The notes: a model not told the origin generated them from the letters alone. Positions 17,636 through 32,600 are shown, counted from the first letter of the stretch. The stretch: DNA of 64,000 nucleotides from CAVVGZ01 sp963841845 (GCA_963841845.1 CAWJEG010000007.1:248001-312000); one strand, 5' to 3'. A program made the numbers and translations.

Positions 17636-20600
17636 TAACCTTGGCAGTGATTTTCAGGGTGACCGTTTCGCCAACAGAGACCGATCCGATGGTAAAGGTT
17701 GCCGTTCTTCCGCTGAACGTGGCTGTTCCCTTGGTAGTTGTCACCGAGGAAATATCCAGGTAGGAGGAAATCGTATCGGTGACAACCACATTGGTGGCAG
17801 CGCCGCTGCCGGAATTGGTCACCACCATCGTGTAGGTCAGGGTTTCACCCGTCTTGCCCTCACTGGGGCTGACTGACTTGGTGATTTTCGGATCGACAAC
17901 AATCAGCACCCGGTCCCATTTGGCCTCATTGGTCTCGGATTTGGATGCCGAAGTGGTTTCATCCGCCAGGCTGCCATCCCCATCCGTATCCGCCACCGAA
18001 GTACCCTTGTTGAGCACCTGGTTGGTCGAATCGCTCACCGTTGCCCTGAAGGTGATCACCAACTTCGTTGCTGGCCGCAGACTCAGTAGTTTTTCCCTTA
18101 TCTGGTCCGATTGTGCCCAGCCAGATGATCTTCTTGGCTGCCGAATCGTAGCTGCAGCTGGTGGTTATAGAGGTACCGCGTACCTCACAGGTCAGGCTGT
18201 TATTGACATAAGTGGTACCGGATGCCAGCGTATCAGTGACGGTGGTCAGGAGCGGGGTGTCGTTGGCACTGTTTATCCACACCATGCGGAAGGTCAGTTC
18301 TGGCAGTTTGGTGGAGTCTACCGTTTTGGTGCCGGTCGGTGGCAGCTTGGCAGCAGCAGTGCCAAAGTAATGTGCCAGGTCGGTATCACTGTACTGGGTG
18401 GCATTGTATGTCCCGCTGGCCGTGGCGGTGTTGGAGTGCTGCCCGGCAGCCCAGGTCAGCTTCCCGTAGCAGGTGAAGCTGGCGCTGGCAGCCAGGGACG
18501 CCGGGATGCTGCAGGCTGTACTCAGGTTGGACTGGTAGAAGCTGGTCATATCCGTGTCAGTCAGACTGATCCCGGTGAGAGTTACATTGCCTGTATTGGT
18601 CACCGTGAAGCGGAAGCGCGGGTCTGTGCCGCTTGCCAGGTTGGGTCCGGTGGTCGTGTTGGCATCCTGCCAGGTCGTTCCGCCATCCACACTTACTTCC
18701 TTCAACACAGTTATGGCTGGATTGTTTGTCGTCCCAAAGTAATGCGCCATGTCGGTATCGCTGTACTGGGTGGCGTTGTAGGTTCCCGTGACTGTGGCGG
18801 TGTTGGCATGCTGCCCGGCTGCCCAGGTCAGTTTCCCGTAGCAGGTGAAGCTGGCGCTGGCATTAAGTGAAGCCGGAATGCTGCAGGTTGTCGTCAGGTC
18901 AGATTGGTAGAAGGTGGTCATATCCGTATCAGCTCAGCGTGATGCCGGTCAGGGTTACATCCCCGGTATTGGTCACAACGAAGCGGAAGCGCGGGTCCGT
19001 GCCGCTCGCCAGGTTGGGTCCGGTCGGCGAATTGGCGTCCTGCCAGGTTGTTCCGCCGTCCACGCTTACTTCTTTAACCACCGTGATGGATGGGCCAGCC
19101 GTTATGCCGTAGTAGTGCGCCAGGTCAGTATCGCTGTATTGTGTGGCGTTATAAGTGCCGGTGGCAGTGGCGGTGTTGGCGTGCTGCCCGGCTGCCCAGG
19201 CCAGCTGTTCCGTAGCAGGTGAAGCTGGCACTGACGGTCAGTGATGCAGGTATGCTGCAGGCTGTGCTCAGGTCAGATTGGTAGAACGAGCTGATGTCTG
19301 TGTCTGCCTAAAGTGATCCCCGTCAGCGCCACATTGCCTGTATTGGTCACCATGAAGCGGAAACGCGGATCAGTGCCGCTCGCCAGGTTGGGTCCGGTCG
19401 GTGAGTTGGCATCCTGCCAGGTCGTTCCGCCGTCAATACTCACCTCTTTTAGTACTGAGATTGCCGGCGCCGGTGCCTGGCCAATATTGACCACCTCCGT
19501 ATCACTGGAAGGCTCAGTCTGATCACTGTCTGCATAGGCTGTGTTGGTGTAGCTTCCTGCTGTGATGTCTGCCTCCGTGACCACGTGGCTGGCCTGGCAT
19601 GTCAGGTTCTGGCCGGCTGTTAGGGTGGCAGGTATGGCCGGGTTGCAGGTACCAAGAGTAACACCCGTGCCTGGATCGCTTACCGTTACACCGGTCAGCG
19701 TTGATGTGCCGGTATTGATGGCAGTAATGTTGTAAGTAATCGTTGCACCCACCACATATGGTCCGCTGCTGGTGACGCTCTTGATCACCACCAGCCCGCT
19801 GGTTTGGCCAATCTCCGGAACAGTCTCGCTGTCCGGGGCTGAAACAACCGGTGTGCCGCCAAAGGAGCCTTGAGCGGTTGCGGTGTTGGTCACATTGTCC
19901 GCATCCAGGTCAGTTTGAGTCACTGTGTAGGTAGCCGTACAGGTTATGTACTGCCCGGGATCTAGTGCGGCGGTCACAGGACAGGTCTCATCGCTGGACC
20001 TGTCATCGTTGACCGTGAAGGGTCCGGTGAGCGTAACATTGCCGGTATTGATCACCAGGTAGGAGTAATTCAGCACATCGCCTATCGCTGAGAATTTGTT
20101 TTCAACAGCGCTCTTTACAACCAGCAGGGATGGATTGGCAGCCACACCTTCAGTGACGGTCTCGCCGTCAGGATCCGAAGCGATCGGATTGCCGCCATAG
20201 AATGCCTGTCCAGCTGCCAGGTTGGTGACACTCCCTGCATCCAGGTCGGCCTGGGTTACTGTGTAGGTAGCTGTACAGGTTATTGATCCGCCTGGGTCGA
20301 GGGATGCTGTATCCGGACAGGTCTCGTCGCTGGCTTTGTCATCATCCACGCTGAACGGCCCGTCAAGGGTCACATTGCCTGTGTTGATCACCAGGTAGGA
20401 GTAATGCAGGATATCTCCCACTGTCGTAAAGTTGTCCTCCTGGGCACTCTTTACGATCAGCAGGCCCGGGTTGGCATTCACATCGGCATTGACGGTTTCA
20501 TTGTCCGTGAGGGATTTAACCGGTGAATCATTGAAGTATCCCTCGGCAAATGCTGCGTTGGTGACACTCCCCGCCGCCATATCATCCGCTGTCACCGTGT

Positions 20601-23600
20601 AGCTCGCAGTACAGATGATCAGTCCACCCGGATCCAGGCTGTCTGTTGTCGGGCAGGATTCATCACTGGCCAGGTCATCATATACCGTGAACGGTCCATA
20701 TAAGGTCACCGTGCCGGTATTGATCACAAAATAGGTGTAGTTCAGTACATCACCTTCGGCATTGTAGGAAGTCTCTGTGGCGCTCTTGACAATCCGCAAG
20801 GACGGGATGGGTGCACTGCCCACCGGCACAGTGGCACTGGTTTCGCCGGAATTGACCGGTTCGCCGTTATAGCTGGCCCCCGCCGTGGCTTTATTGGTTA
20901 CGCTCCCGTCGCTTAGGTCACCCGCTTCCACAGTATAAGTCGCCGTGCAGGTGATGAAATCCCCCGGATCGAGACTGTCTTCATCAGGACAGCTCTCATC
21001 ACTGGCCTTGTCATCCGATACACTGAATGGTCCATCCAGCGGGACATTGCCGGTATTGACAATGTAGTAAGTGTAATGCAGCACATCACCAGCTGCATTG
21101 TAGGAAGTCTCCCTGGCGCTCTTGATGATCGTCATGGATGGGGCTGGGGTGAACGCCAGGTTGACAGTTTCACTGTCCGGGCTGCTATTTATTGGATTAC
21201 CATTGGAGTACCCCTGGCCGGATGCTGTATTGGAGACAGAGCCGCTGTTCATGTCTGCAGGCGTAATGGTGTAGCTGGATGAACAGGTCATGGTCTCACC
21301 TGGATCAAGGGTATCCTCATCCGGGCAGGATTCGTTATCGGTCCTATCATCGTTTACCGAGAAGGGTCCTTGCAGCGGGACATTGCCGCTATTAATCAAC
21401 AGGTAGGAGTAGTTGATCACATCGCCGGCCTCTGTATAGAGAGATGGATCTGCAGATTTAACAATCATCAAGGCCGGGGCAGGAGAGATGTTGGCATTTA
21501 CGGTTTCGTTATCCGGCCCGGAATAGATCGGACCGCCGTTGAAGGTACCTGATGCTGTGGCAACATTGGTAACGCTGCCAGCCTGCAGATCTGCCTCTGT
21601 AACCGTATAGGTTGCCGTACAGGTCAGGGTGTTACCGGGCAGTAGGGTGTCTACATTCGGGCAGTTTTCGTCACTGGCCTTATCGTCATCGATGGAGAAT
21701 GGCCCGTTCAGCGGCACATTGCCGTTGTTGACAATGATGTAGCTGTAATGCAGCACATCACCTTCCGAGTCATACCCGCTTTCACTGGCGGATTTGACAA
21801 CCAGGATCGAAGGCCGTTGTGAACCTATCACGTCCACCGTCTCACTGTCAGGCTGCGTGGTCACAGGGTTGCCATTGAAGGTTCCCTGTCCTGTTGCCAG
21901 GTTGGTGACAGATCCAGCAGACACGTCCTCATCGGTGACTGTGTAGCTCGCTGAACACTGTAGGGAGTCGCCCGCTCCCAGGCTGGATATGCCCGGGCAG
22001 GATTCATCGCTGGCCTTGTCATCATCCACGCTGAATGGCCCTTCCAGGGTCACATTCCCGGCATTGATGAGCAGGTAAGTGTAGTTCAGCACATCTCCTG
22101 CTACGGCGAAGGTCGATTCACTGGCAGTTTTTACGATCACCAAGGCCGGGTAATCGCAGTTGCATTTGGTTACATTTTCAGTGTCCTGGCCGGAGTCAAC
22201 CGGCTGGTCGTTGTAGTACCCGCGGGCGGATGCTGCGTTGGTCACGCTCCCGGCATCCACATCACCCTCGGTAATCTCATAAGTTGCTGTGCAGGTGAGG
22301 GATTGACCGGGTTCCAGGCTGTCATCACCCGGGCAGGATTCATCCGAGGCTTTGTCATCATCCACGCTGAATGGTCCATCCAGGGTTACATTGCCGTTGT
22401 TGACCAGCAGGTAGCTGTAATGAATCACATCACCGGCTTCGCGGTAGGTATTTTCCTCCGCTCTCTTCACAATGATAAGTGACGGATTGGCAGCATCCCT
22501 GGCTGGCACAGTTGCATCATCCGGCCCGGAATTGACCGGGTTGCCCTCATGGTAGCCCTGGGCAGTTGCTGTATTTGTTACACTGCCGGCATCCAGATCG
22601 CCCTGGTTGACCGTGTAGGAACCAGTGCAGGTAATGGAACCACCCGGATCCAGGGTTGCTGTGTCCGGACAGGTCACGGTACCGATCTTGTCATCCGCCA
22701 CGCTGAATGGACTGCTGAGGGTGGCGTTCCCGGTATTGATCACCAGGTAGGAGTATTCCAGCACATCATCCACCTCATCATAGAACCCTTGCAAAGCGCT
22801 CTTGATTACCATGATGGATGGATTGGGGATGATGTCACGCGATACTGTCTCATCATCCGGACCGGAATTGATCGGAATACCCTGGTAGGTAGCCCTGGGC
22901 TGAAGCGGTATTCGTCACACTGCCGGCATCCAGGTCGCCCTGGGTGATGGTATAGCTCGCCGTGCAGGTGATGCTTCCGCCGGGGGCCAGGCTGTCGGTT
23001 GCCGGGCAGCTCTCATCGTTTGCCCGGTCATCTTCCACCGTAAATGGACCGCTCAGGGTCACGTTGCCGGTGTTGATCACCAGGTAGCTGTAGTGCAGGA
23101 CGTCATCCACTTCATCATAGGAGCTTTCCTCGACGTTCTTGACAATCAGCAGGGCCGGGTTGGCCTGGGTATTGGTATTGACGGTTTCCGTATCGGTCGG
23201 TGAAATGACCGGGTCTCCGCTGTAGAAGCCCTGGGCAAAAGCCACGTTGGTAACCAGTCCGGCATCCAGGTCTCCCTGGGTGACCGTATAGCTTGCTATG
23301 CAGGTAACAAAGGCGCCTGGAGCCAGCGTATCAGTTGGCGGGCAGGATTCATCGATGGCCTTGTCATCCTCCACACTGAACGGCCCGGTCAGGGTCACGT
23401 TTCCGTCATTGATGACATAGTACTGGTAGTGCAGGATATCGCCCACCTGGTTGAAGGAACTCTCATTGACGTTCTTCACAATCAACAGGGATGGGCTCAC
23501 TGTTCCGCCGGTGTTCACCGTCTCCGTATCCGGCAGGGTCGTGATCGGGGTGTCGCCGAAGTAGTCCCTGGGCGCTGGCAGTATTGGTCACGCTGCCTGC

Positions 23601-26600
23601 ATCCAGGTCCCCCTGGGTAATCGTGTAAGTCGCCGTACAGATGATGAAGCTTCCCGGTGTCAGGGTATCTGTAACCGGGCAGGATTCATCCTCCGCCTTG
23701 TCATCTGTAACCGTAAACGGTCCGTTGAGGGTTACGTTGCCGTCATTGATCACAAAATAGTTGTAGTGCAGCACATCGCCAACCTGGTTGAAGGATGTTT
23801 CTGTCGCCTTCTTCACAATGATCAGTGAAGGAGCTGCTGTGCCTGTTATCTCTTCTGAATCCTGGTTGGATGGAACATCAGCCCCAACCGGATCCTTGGC
23901 ATTGGCTGTGGCAGTATTGGTCACGCTGCCTGCATCCAGGTCCGCCTGGGTGATGGTATAGATTGCTGAGCAGGTGATGCTCTCACCCGGCAGCAGGCTG
24001 GCCGGTTCTGCCGGGCAGGTTACACTGTTGCCTTATCGTCATTGACCGTGAATGGCGCGTACAAGGATGTTTGTCCGCTGTTGGTCAGCAGGTAGCTGTA
24101 CAGGATGATATCTCCTGCTTTTATGTATTCTGTCGGATCTGCACTCTTGGTCAGGGTAAGTTCCGGAACCAGGGGGATGGTAATTGTGGTCGTCTCGGTG
24201 GCTGTGTCAGCTTCTGTCTCGTCGCTGTCCGCTGTCACCACATTCACCAGGTCTACGCCCGCGTTGATCTGCGCCTGCGTCACGATGTGGGTGTAGGTGT
24301 ACGTCCATGTCTCACCCACGTCCAGGATGCTGTTGCCGTTGTCGCCGCTCACATAGTACGGGCGCACATCAAAGTCATCTCCCGGTATGCCGCTGGTGAA
24401 GTTGTCATCATCCACCGTGACCCCGTTCAGGGCCACGCTGCCGGTGTTCTCCAGCGTGTAGGTGTACACGATCTGGTCGCCCGCCGCATCCACGCTGTCT
24501 ACATCCGCTGTCTTGGTAATGTTCATGCCCGGGGTGGGCGTAACCGTAACCGTCTCGGTGGCTGTGTCAGCTTCCGTCTCATTGCTGTCCGCCGTCACCA
24601 CGTTCACCAGGTCCACGCCCGCATCGATCTGCGCCTGCGTCACGGTGTGGGTGTAGGTGTACGTCCATGTCTCGCCTACATCCAGGATGCTGTTGCCGTT
24701 GTCGCCGCTCACATAGTACGGCCTCACGTCAAAATCATCTCCCGGTATGCCGCTGGTGAAGTTGTCATCATCCACCGTCACCCCGTTCAACGCCACGTTG
24801 CCGGTGTTCTCCAGCGTGTAGGTGTACACGATCTGGTCGCCCGCTGCATCCACGCTGTCCACATCCGCTGTCTTGGTAATGTTCATGCCGGGGTGGGTGT
24901 CACTGTGACCGTCTCGGTGGCGGTGTCAGCTTCTGTCTCGTCGCTGTCCGCCGTCACCACGTTCACCAGGTCCGCGCCGGCATTGATCTGCGCCTGCGTC
25001 ACGGTGTGGGTGTAGGTGTACGTCCATGTCTCACCCACGTCCAGGATGCTGTTGCCATTGTCCCCGCTCACATAGTACGGGCGCACGTCAAAGTCATCTC
25101 CCGGTATCCCGCTGGTGAAGTTGTCATCATCCACCGTGACCCCGTTCAGGGCCACATTGCCGGTGTTCTCCAGCGTGTAGGTGTACACGATCTGGTCACC
25201 CGCTGCATCCACGCTGTCTACATCCGCTGTCTTGGTGATGTTCATGCCCGGGGTGGGCGTTACAGTCACTGTCTCAGTGGCTGTGTCAGCTTCCGTCTCA
25301 TTGCTGTCCGCCGTGACCACGTTCACCAGGTCCACGCCAGCATGAATCTGCGCCTGCGTCACGGTGTGGGTGTAGGTGTACGTCCATGTCTCGCCTACAT
25401 CCAGGATGCTGTTGCCGTTGTCGCCGCTAACATAGTACGGCCGTACATCAAAGTCATCTCCCGGTATGCCGCTGGTGAAGTTGTCATCATCCACCGTGAC
25501 CCCGTTCAGGGCCACGTTGCCGGTGTTCTCCAGCGTGTAGGTGTACACGATCTGGTCACCCGCTGTAGCTAACAGCTGGTCTACATCGGCTGTCTTGGTG
25601 ATGTTCATGCCGGGTAAAGTTAAAACTAATATGGTTAAACTGTCACTATCACTATTGTTCTGTTCGTCGGTCTCGGTCACGTGCAGGTCAGGGTCAACTA
25701 CCGCTGTATTCTCCAGCGTACCCGCCTGTGTCGGGGTCACATCTACAGTTATCGTGAAGCCTTGCCCGGCCGCCAGGTTCACCCCGCCTGCCATTGCATT
25801 GCAGAACAAAACATTGCTGCCGTCAATCCCGCAGTCCAGGTTAGGTACTGCTGGTGTTCCGTATACGTTGGCATATGTTGCTCCGCTCGGCAGGCTGTCT
25901 CTAAATACTACTTGTCCCTCAGCAAAGCTGGCTGTGCCGCCACTGTTGCTCACTACCATCGTCCAGGTGAAGGTGTCTCCCACGTACAGTGGCGTTCCTC
26001 CATTGTTTGTCTTAACCACACTCAGGTCTGGCTTCACCAGCACTATCACACTGTCCGTGTCGCTGTTGTTCTCTTCGTCACTCTCGGTGACATTCTGTCC
26101 CGGATCTACTACCGTCGTGTTTTCCAGCGTCCCTGCTTCCGTCGGCGTTACATCTACCGTAATCGTGAAGCCTTCGCCGGACGCCAGGTTCACCCCTCCT
26201 GCCATTGCGTTGCAGAATACAACGTTGCTGGCATCAATTCCGCAGTCCAGGTTTGGTATAGCCGGCGTTCCGTATACATTGGCATACGATGCTCCACTCG
26301 GCAGGTTATCGCTGAACACCACCTCCCCTGCCGCAAAGCTGGCTGTGCCGCCATTGTTGCTCACTACCATCGTCCAGGTAAACGTATCGCCCACATACAG
26401 CGGCGTACTTGCATCATTGCTCTTATCCACCGTCAGGTCCAGCCTCACAAGCCCCGCATCCCATTTCAGGTCATTCTCTCCAGATTCCAGCGTGGTGACA
26501 TCCATGGCACCCGTGGCAGGATCTGCATCGCTGTCCACATAATCATCACCCCCCTGGTGCTGCGGGGCAAACTCATACCCTGCCGGCTTGATTACCTCAA

Positions 26601-29600
26601 CGGAATAGTCACCCGGCACCAGGTTCTCAAACATGTAGTAGCCGTTGTTGTCCGTCGTCATCGTATCTACGATGGCGCCGGTGCCGTCTTTCAGGTTGAC
26701 CGTCACTCCCGCTATTCCCGGCTCGCCGCTGTCCTGTACGCCGTTGCGGTTCAGGTCTTCCCAGACAAAATTACCGATCGACGCCGGCCGGTAGATCCCC
26801 GCATCCCAGGTCAGGTCATTCTCCCCTGCTTCCAGTGTGGTGACGACCATGGCTCCCGTGGCAGGATCTGCATCGCTGTCCACATAATCGCCATCGGCAC
26901 TCACTTGATCCTTCAGGGTAAACTCATACCCTGCAGGCTTGACTACCTCCACGGAATAGTCACCCGGCACCAGGTTCTCAAACACGTAGGAGCCATTGCT
27001 GTCCGTCGTCATTGTCCCTACAATTGCGCCGGTGCCGTCTTTCAGGTTGACCGTCACTCCCGCTACACCCGCCTCGCCGCTGTCCTGGACGCCGTTGAGG
27101 TTCAGGTCTTCCCAGACAAAATTGCCAATCGACGCCAGCATGTAGATGCCCGCATCCCAGGTCAGGTCATTCTCCCCCGCTTCCAGCGTGGTTACAATCA
27201 TGGCCCCCGTGGCAGGATCTGCATCGCTGTCCACATAATCGCCATCGGCACTCAACTGATCCTGCAGGGTAAACTCATAACCCGTAGGTTTGACTACCTC
27301 CACGGAATAGTCTCCAGGTACCAGGTTTTCAAACATGTAGTAGCCGTTGCTGTCCGTCGTCATCGTGTCTACAATTGCGCCGGTGCCGTCTTTCAGGTTG
27401 ACTGTCACTCCCGCTACACCCGGTTCGCCAATGTCCTGGATGCCGTTGCGGTTCATGTCTTTCCAGACAAAATTGCCAATCGACGCCGGCCGGTAGATGC
27501 CTGCATCCCAGGTCAGGTCATTTTCCCCCGCTTCCAGCGTGGTGACGACCATGGCTCCGCTGCTATCTACATCGCTGTCCACGGCATTATCGCCGCCCTG
27601 GTCCTGCAGGGTAAATTCATAACCCGCCGGTTTGACCACCTCCACGGAATAATCCCCCGGCTCCAGGTTATCAAACAGGTAGTAGCCACTCCCGTCGGTC
27701 GTCATCGTATCTACAATTGCACCGGTGCCGTCTTTCAGGTTGACCGTCACTCCCGCTACACCCGGCTCGCCGTTGTCCTGGATGCCATTTCGGTTCAGGT
27801 CTTCCCAGACATAGTCCCCTAGCGACGCCAGTAATAATACTTCAACACGGTCGCTGTCACTGTTGTTTTCTTCATTGCTCTCAATGACACCATTCTGAAA
27901 GTCAACCACGGCTGTATTTTCCAGGGTTCCAGACAGGGTCGGTGTTACTTCCACTGTTACCGTGAAACTTGCATCGGCCTCAAGGGTAACCCCGCCAGTG
28001 CCTGCCCTGCAGCGTAATATCTCTGTTGTCGTACCAGCTATTTCACAGATCAACCCCGGGATGCCGCTGTATGTTCCGCTTACATTAGCGTAGGTAGCTC
28101 CTTCGGGTAGTACATCCCGCATGATGAAATTGTATCCTTCTGCAAAGGTGGCCGCGCTGCTACTGTTAGTCACTACTATCGTCCACGTAAACGTTTCGCC
28201 TAGTGATAGAGACCCGTTTGTGTTATTTTCCTTATTTATTACCAGGTCGGGGCGTACCAGGCCCGCATCCCAGGTCAGGTCATTCTCTCCCGGTTCCAGC
28301 GTGGTGACAGCCATCTTCCCGTCAATGCCAGCATCACTGTCCACCGCGTCATCACCACCCTGATCCTGAGGGGAAAATCCATACCCTGCTGGTTTGATAA
28401 TTTCTACTGAATAGTCTCCCGGCACCAGGTTATCAAACAGGTAGTAGCCATTGCTGTCCGTCAAGACCGTTCCTACAATTGTGCCAGTACCACTATAAAG
28501 GTTGACGGTCACTCCCGCTACACCCGGCTCGCCGTTGTCCTGTATGCCGTTGAGGTTCAGGTCGTCCCAGACAAAATTGCCAAGCGACGCCGGCCGATAG
28601 ATGCCTGCATCCCAGGTCAAGTCATTCTCTCCCGACACCAGGGTGGTGATGATCGTGGCTCCGCTGCCATTGACATCGCTGTCCAGGGTATCATAGCCAC
28701 CCTGATCCTGCAGGGTAAATTCATAACCCGCAGGCTTGACCACCTCCACAGAATAGTCCCCCGGTACCAGGTTATCAAACAGGTAGTAGCCATTGCTATC
28801 CGTCGTGGTCGTATCTACAATTGTGCCGGTGCCGTCTTTCAGGTTGACCGTCACTCCCGCAACCCCCGGCTCGCCGGTTTCCTGGATGCCATTCAGATTT
28901 AAGTCTTCCCAGACATAGTCCCCTAGCGATGCTGGCAATAATACTTCAACACTGTCGCTGTCACTGTTATTTTCTTCATTGCTCTCAATGGCACTATTCT
29001 GAAAGTCGACCACGGCTGTATTATCCAGGGTACCCGCCTGTGTGGGGGTAACATCCACACTGACGGTGAAACCTGCACCAGCCTCAAGAGAAACCCCGCC
29101 AGTGCCTGCCCTGCATCTCAATATTTTTGCGGTAGTACCGGCTATCTCACAAATCAGACCGGGAATTGCCGGATTTGGTCCGCTAACATTGCTGTATGTC
29201 GCTCCGGTTGGTAATACATCCCGCATGATGAAATTGTATCCTGCTGCAAAGGTGGCACTACTCCCATTGTTTCGCACCTCAATTGTCCAGGTAAAGCTTT
29301 GGCCCAGGTACACCGGTCCATTTATGCTATTTCCTTTAGTTATAACCAGGTCGGGACGCATCAGCCCCGCATCCCAGGTCAGGTCATTCTCTCCCGACAC
29401 CAGCGTGGTGACGACCATGGCCCGCGTGGCTATCTGCATCGCTGTCCACGGCATCATCGCTGCCCTGATCCTTGCGGGGAAACTGCATAATTCGCAGGCT
29501 TGATCACCTCCACGGAATAGTCACCCGGCACCAGGTTCTCAAACAGGTACAGGCCGTTGCTATCGGTTGTGGTTGTTCTTACAATTGCGCCGGTGCCGTC

Positions 29601-32600
29601 TTTCAGGTTGACTGTGACGCCCGCTACACCCGCCTCGCCGGTGTCCTGGATGCCGTTGAGGTTCAGGTCTTCCCAGACATAGTTCCCAAGTGACGCCGGC
29701 CGGTAGATGCCCGCATCCCAGGTCAGGTCATTCTCCCCCGGCGCCAGCGTGGTTACGATCATGGCTCCGCTGCCATTGACATCGCTGTCCACATAATCAT
29801 CACTCCCCTGATCCTGAAGGGTAAACTCATAACCCGCCGGCTTGATTACCTCCACGGAATAATCCCCCGGCACCAGGTTTTCAAACAGGTACAGGCCGTT
29901 TGCATCGGTTGTGTCCGTCCCTACAGTTGCGCCGGTGCCGTCTTTCAGGTTGACTGTGACGCCCGCTACACCTGGCTCGCCCGTTTCCTGGACGCCGTTG
30001 CGGTTCATGTCTTCCCATACGAAGTTTCCTATTGAGGCCAGCCGGTAGATGCCCGCATCCCAGGTCAGGTCATTTTCACCCGCTTCCAGCGTGGTCGTTT
30101 CCATTACTCCCGTGGCAGGATCTGCATCGCTGTCCACCGCATTATCGCTGCCCTGATCCTTAGGGGATATGGCATACCCTGCCGGCTTAACCACCTCAAC
30201 ATGATAGTCCCCCGGCACCAGGTTTTCAAACAGATACAGGCCGTTTGCATCGGTTGTGTCCGTCCCCACCAGGACCCCCTGCCCATCATACAGCTTGACT
30301 GTAACTCCCGGTATACCAAACTCCCCGGTGTCCTGTACCCCGTTGCGGTTCAGGTCATCCCAGACAAAGTTTCCTATTGAGGCAAGCCGGTAGATCCCCG
30401 CATCCCAGGTCAGGTCATTCTCCCCCGCTTCCAGCGTGGTTGTCGCCATCACTCCCGTGGCAGGATCTGCATCGCTGTCCACCGCATTATCGCTGCCCTG
30501 GTCCTTCGGGGATATTCCATACCCCGCCGGCTTGACCACCTCAACATGATAGTCCCCCGGCACCAGGTTTTCAAACAGGTACAGGCCGTTTGCATCGGTT
30601 GTGTCCGTCCCTACAGTTGCGCCGGTCCCGTCCTTCAGGTTGACCGTCACTCCCGCAACACCCGCCTCGCCGGTGTCCTGGATTCCGTTGCGGTTCAGGT
30701 CATCCCAGATAAAGTTTCCTATTGAGGCAAGCCGGTAGATCCCCGCATCCCAGGTCAGGTCATTTTCACCCGCTTCCAGCGTGGTCGTCGCCATCACTCC
30801 CGTGGCAGGATCTGCATCGCTGTCCACAGCATCATCGCTGCCCTGATCCTTCGGGGATAATCCATATCCCGTCGGCTTGACTACCTCGACATGATAGTCC
30901 CCCGGCACCAGGTTTTCAAACAGGTACAGGCCATTTGCATCGGTTGTGTCCGTCCCTACACGTTGCGCCGGTCCCGTCCTTCAGGTTGACCGTCACTCCC
31001 GCAACACCCGCCTCGCCGTTGTCCTGGATGCCGTTGCGGTTCAGGTCATCCCAGACAAAGTTTCCTATTGAGGCAAGCCGGTTGATTTTTACAGTTTCCG
31101 TTGCCGTAAGCGGGTCTGTCTTGTCACTGTCTGCAGTGGCAATGTTAACCAGGTCTAATCCGGCGGTGATCTGTGGCTGTGTAACAGTCACCGTGTAGGT
31201 ATAAATCCATGTCTCGCCCACATCCAAAATGACATTTGTATTTAGATCACCACTCTGGTAGACGGGGTTAAAGCGTCCCCGGGATTTACGCTGGTGAAAT
31301 TGTCATCAACCAGCGTGATATTGGCAAGCGGTAAATTGCCAGTGTTTACCAGATTGTAGGTATAGATTATCTGGTCCCCTGCAAATCTGACACTCTCCAC
31401 ATTGGCTTGCTTGGTGATGCTCATACCCGGCGTACCGGTCAACACCAGGTCATCTTCAGCGGGTTCACTGTTTGTTATCTGTTCTACCGTAATTAGAGCA
31501 CCGGGAGGTATTAAATTGTTAAATTCTCCTGGTGTCACGCCGCCTACCGGCACGACAATGGTACATTGTGAGTTACCATTAAGATTCCCACCTGCCAGTT
31601 CAATGAGCCGGGTACCTGCCGCTGCGGTCAGAGTCCCGCCACAATTATTTATCGGAGCCGGGGCTGGAGATCCAATAATGGATATTCCTTCTACAAGTTC
31701 ATCCTCTAACCGCATACCGGTCAACCCTACCGAAGATGTATTTTTAATGGTGATGGTGAGCAGTGAATAATTCCCTGCACCCGCGGCAATTGGATTTGGC
31801 GCAAAGAACTTGCTGACACTGGCACCAGGAAGGTTTGTCAGGGATGCTTGTGCAGGAAATGGGTTTTTAGCGCCGTTAAAGGTCGTTACCGCTGACGGGC
31901 CGGGTGTTGCTCCTTCCAGCCGGTTCGTGGTATTCCCGGTGATCGTCATTGTGGCTTTTAATGTTAGAGCACAACTGGTAAGCGGTGGCAAAACTCCCCC
32001 GCTGAATACAAAAAGCTCATCTCCAGGTGCACCGGTCAGGGTTCCGCCGCATGTACCCACGTCCAGGCTGGCAGGATTGGCAATTATCATCCCTGTGGGC
32101 AAATTATCTGTAAATGAAATGCCCGTTAAAACCACGGCATTAGGATTGATTAATTCAACCGTCAGGGTTGAGGAGGCACCCCCAGTTACATCCTGAGGTT
32201 CAAATTTCTTATTAACGCCTATGGTCAGGCCAGTGATAATCAAATCCTTTGTGGCAGGTGCAAGCGGATTAATCGTGGGGCCGCTCTCACCGATCTTGGC
32301 CGACACGTTCAAGATTGGGATTGTATTGGTCCGGGTTGCATTCGCCCCTTTCCCCTGCACATTTACCACAATTGTACACAATCCGTTAACGATCCCTACT
32401 TTTGCTGGGATCGTTCCTCCGGCCATTGAAATGGTCAATGTCCCGGGGACAGCAGTCACAACTCCTCCACCACAGTCGGTGAATGCTTCAGGAACTGGAG
32501 CAACCACAACACCTGCAGATACGGTACCTGGTAATGTGTCAAGGAGTTGGACATTGGTTAATGGGGACAGGTTGGTGTTTTCCAGCGAAATCGTTAAAGT

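Noticed and set aside
17854..18870. A 338-codon plus-strand frame near the anchor end of the giant gene
   Set aside because: Antisense shadow of the SVDGGTTWQDAN repeats; the repeat pattern of the minus frame explains it.
25541..27822. Long plus-strand open frames of up to 713 codons opposite the repeat arrays
   Set aside because: They lie exactly antisense to the domain repeats, have Arg/His/Val-rich non-protein composition and no ribosome-binding sites. Repetitive sequence simply lacks stops in the opposite frame.
19500..31100. Regularly spaced repeats that could suggest a CRISPR array
   Set aside because: The period is 330-360 bases, the repeats are coding and in frame, and there are no short direct repeats with unique spacers or cas genes.
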